Shown here piece after piece: positions 5,993-6,819 of a stretch of 6,819 nt of DNA. Both the position numbers and the translations under genes were made by a program. The stretch is from an uncultured Opitutia bacterium (lineage in GTDB: Bacteria > Verrucomicrobiota > Verrucomicrobiia > Opitutales > UBA953). The notes beneath the pieces are model-generated. The model was not told the origin of the DNA and ran no database searches. It saw nothing but the letters and a program-made list of their open reading frames with translations. The stretch is taken from positions 1 through 6,819 of the forward strand of contig CAITUF010000117.1 in NCBI GenBank assembly GCA_903895475.1, given 5' to 3'. Numbering within the stretch: the first letter of the stretch is position 1; every line of letters begins with the position of its first letter.

Positions 5993-6819
5993 ATGTCTTT
6001 CCTGTACGATAAAGTGGCCACCAAGGCGCTCTACGCCATGGACCCGGAAACAGCTCACCAAGTCGGCCTGCGGGGTATGGGGCTGCTTGGCGCCCTCCCT
6101 CCCCTTCGCTGGTGCCTGGAAAGGGGCCTGACCCCAAAGGGCGGTAAGCCGATCGAGGCCTTTGGTTTGAAGTTCCCTAACCACATCGGCTTGGCGGCGG
6201 GCTTTGATAAGGACGGCTTGGGCTGGCGGGGCGCGGCAGCCCTCGGCTTCGGCCATGTCGAGGTCGGCACGGTCACCCAACACGCCCAAGCTGGCAACGA
6301 ACGCCCCCGTGTCTTCCGCTACCCTGACCTCAAGGCCGTGGTCAATGCCTACGGCTTCCCGAACGCCGGCGCCGAAGCCCTGCGCCAACGCCTACTCCGC
6401 CAACCAAGCCGCGGCCAACGCCTCCACCCGCTCGGCATCAACATTGGTAAATCGAAGATCACGCCGCTCGAAGAAGCTCAAGGGGACTACCTGCACTCCT
6501 TCAAACTCCTCGCCCCGTTGGCCGACTACCTCGTAGTTAATATCAGTAGCCCCAACACCCCTGGCCTGCGCGCGCTCCAAGACCGTGCGCCGCTCGTGAG
6601 CCTACTCTCGGCATTGGCCCGCGAAAACCGTACCACGCCCGGTGGCCCGGTCCCACTGCTGCTCAAGGTCGCCCCTGACCTCAACCCGCACCAACTCGAA
6701 GACATCGTCTCCGTGGTAAGTGAAGTCGGCTTCGCTGGCATCATCGCGACGAACACCACGATCACCCGCCCGCCCGGCACCGAAGAATGTTCTACCAAGG
6801 GCGGCCTCAGCGGCGCACC
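5993..6819 (+). CDS. pyrD: Dihydroorotate dehydrogenase, class 2 (quinone-linked), 3'-partial
   Basis: PyrD oxidises dihydroorotate to orotate in pyrimidine synthesis, using FMN and passing electrons to membrane quinone. The window holds 275 codons before the edge; about 70-80 more residues are expected. Class 2 is indicated by the N-terminal extension, with LYAMDPETAHQVGL (13-26) like the membrane-associating helix region, and by the catalytic serine in NISSPNTPG (183-191; Ser186 by comparison with E. coli Ser175). Other family motifs are LAAGFDKDG (67-75), EVGTVT (90-95), RPRVFRYP (104-111), GINIGKSK (148-155), LLLKVAPDL (222-230), IATNTTITR (251-259) and GGLSG (270-274). Asn118 lies in VNAYGFPN, where E. 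coli has INRMGFNN. The ATG at 5993 begins the family-like N-terminus; AGGGG abuts the ATG too closely to be a normal ribosome site. It is divergent from the acidic-protein gene. Identification is secure. Confidence 0.96.
   Translation, partial: MSFLYDKVATKALYAMDPETAHQVGLRGMGLLGALPPLRWCLERGLTPKGGKPIEAFGLKFPNHIGLAAGFDKDGLGWRGAAALGFGHVEVGTVTQHAQAGNERPRVFRYPDLKAVVNAYGFPNAGAEALRQRLLRQPSRGQRLHPLGINIGKSKITPLEEAQGDYLHSFKLLAPLADYLVVNISSPNTPGLRALQDRAPLVSLLSALARENRTTPGGPVPLLLKVAPDLNPHQLEDIVSVVSEVGFAGIIATNTTITRPPGTEECSTKGGLSGA

Noticed and set aside
1..6819. Search for a defence system, mobile element, CRISPR array, tRNA or other novel multi-gene system
   Set aside because: All but one of the genes belong to recognisable families, and three are core housekeeping genes. 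I saw no direct repeat arrays, terminal inverted repeats, integrase or transposase fragments, or tRNA-like cloverleaf.

Overview
The window looks like ordinary chromosomal core-gene DNA from a GC-rich (about 60% by eye) diderm bacterium. A Verrucomicrobiota/Opitutae-like source is my best inference. Three things point that way: SecA carries the long preprotein-crosslinking-domain insertion known from Bacteroidota and relatives; SecA lacks the usual CPCGSG zinc tail; and the apolipoprotein N-acyltransferase has an RSGNAGWSG motif that I associate with that group. Lnt itself implies an envelope with lipoproteins. Taxonomy is inferred from protein features only; no rRNA or other marker is present.

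Layout: (1) nt 2-2494, +, the 3' four-fifths of secA, with the N-terminal part including Walker A outside the window. (2) nt 2491-4089, +, complete lnt, overlapping secA by four bases (ATGA), so the two are probably co-transcribed and translationally coupled. Both act in protein export and lipoprotein maturation at the inner membrane. (3) nt 4195-5118, +, a secreted two-lobed retropepsin-like aspartyl protease homologue, after a 105-base gap with two small hairpins. (4) nt 5128-5868, -, an unrecognised 246-residue cytoplasmic protein with a very acidic tail, convergent with the protease gene across 9 bases. (5) nt 5993 to the window end, +, the 5' part of pyrD (class 2 dihydroorotate dehydrogenase), divergent from the acidic-protein gene across a 124-base intergenic region.

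No RNA gene, CRISPR array, insertion sequence, prophage or attachment site was seen, and I see no convincing new multi-gene system. The points most worth a second look are the replaced SecA C-terminus, the loss of three normally conserved charged residues in Lnt, the two-lobed secreted aspartyl protease, the orphan acidic-tail protein, and the absence of a well-placed Shine-Dalgarno sequence before any of the four visible starts.
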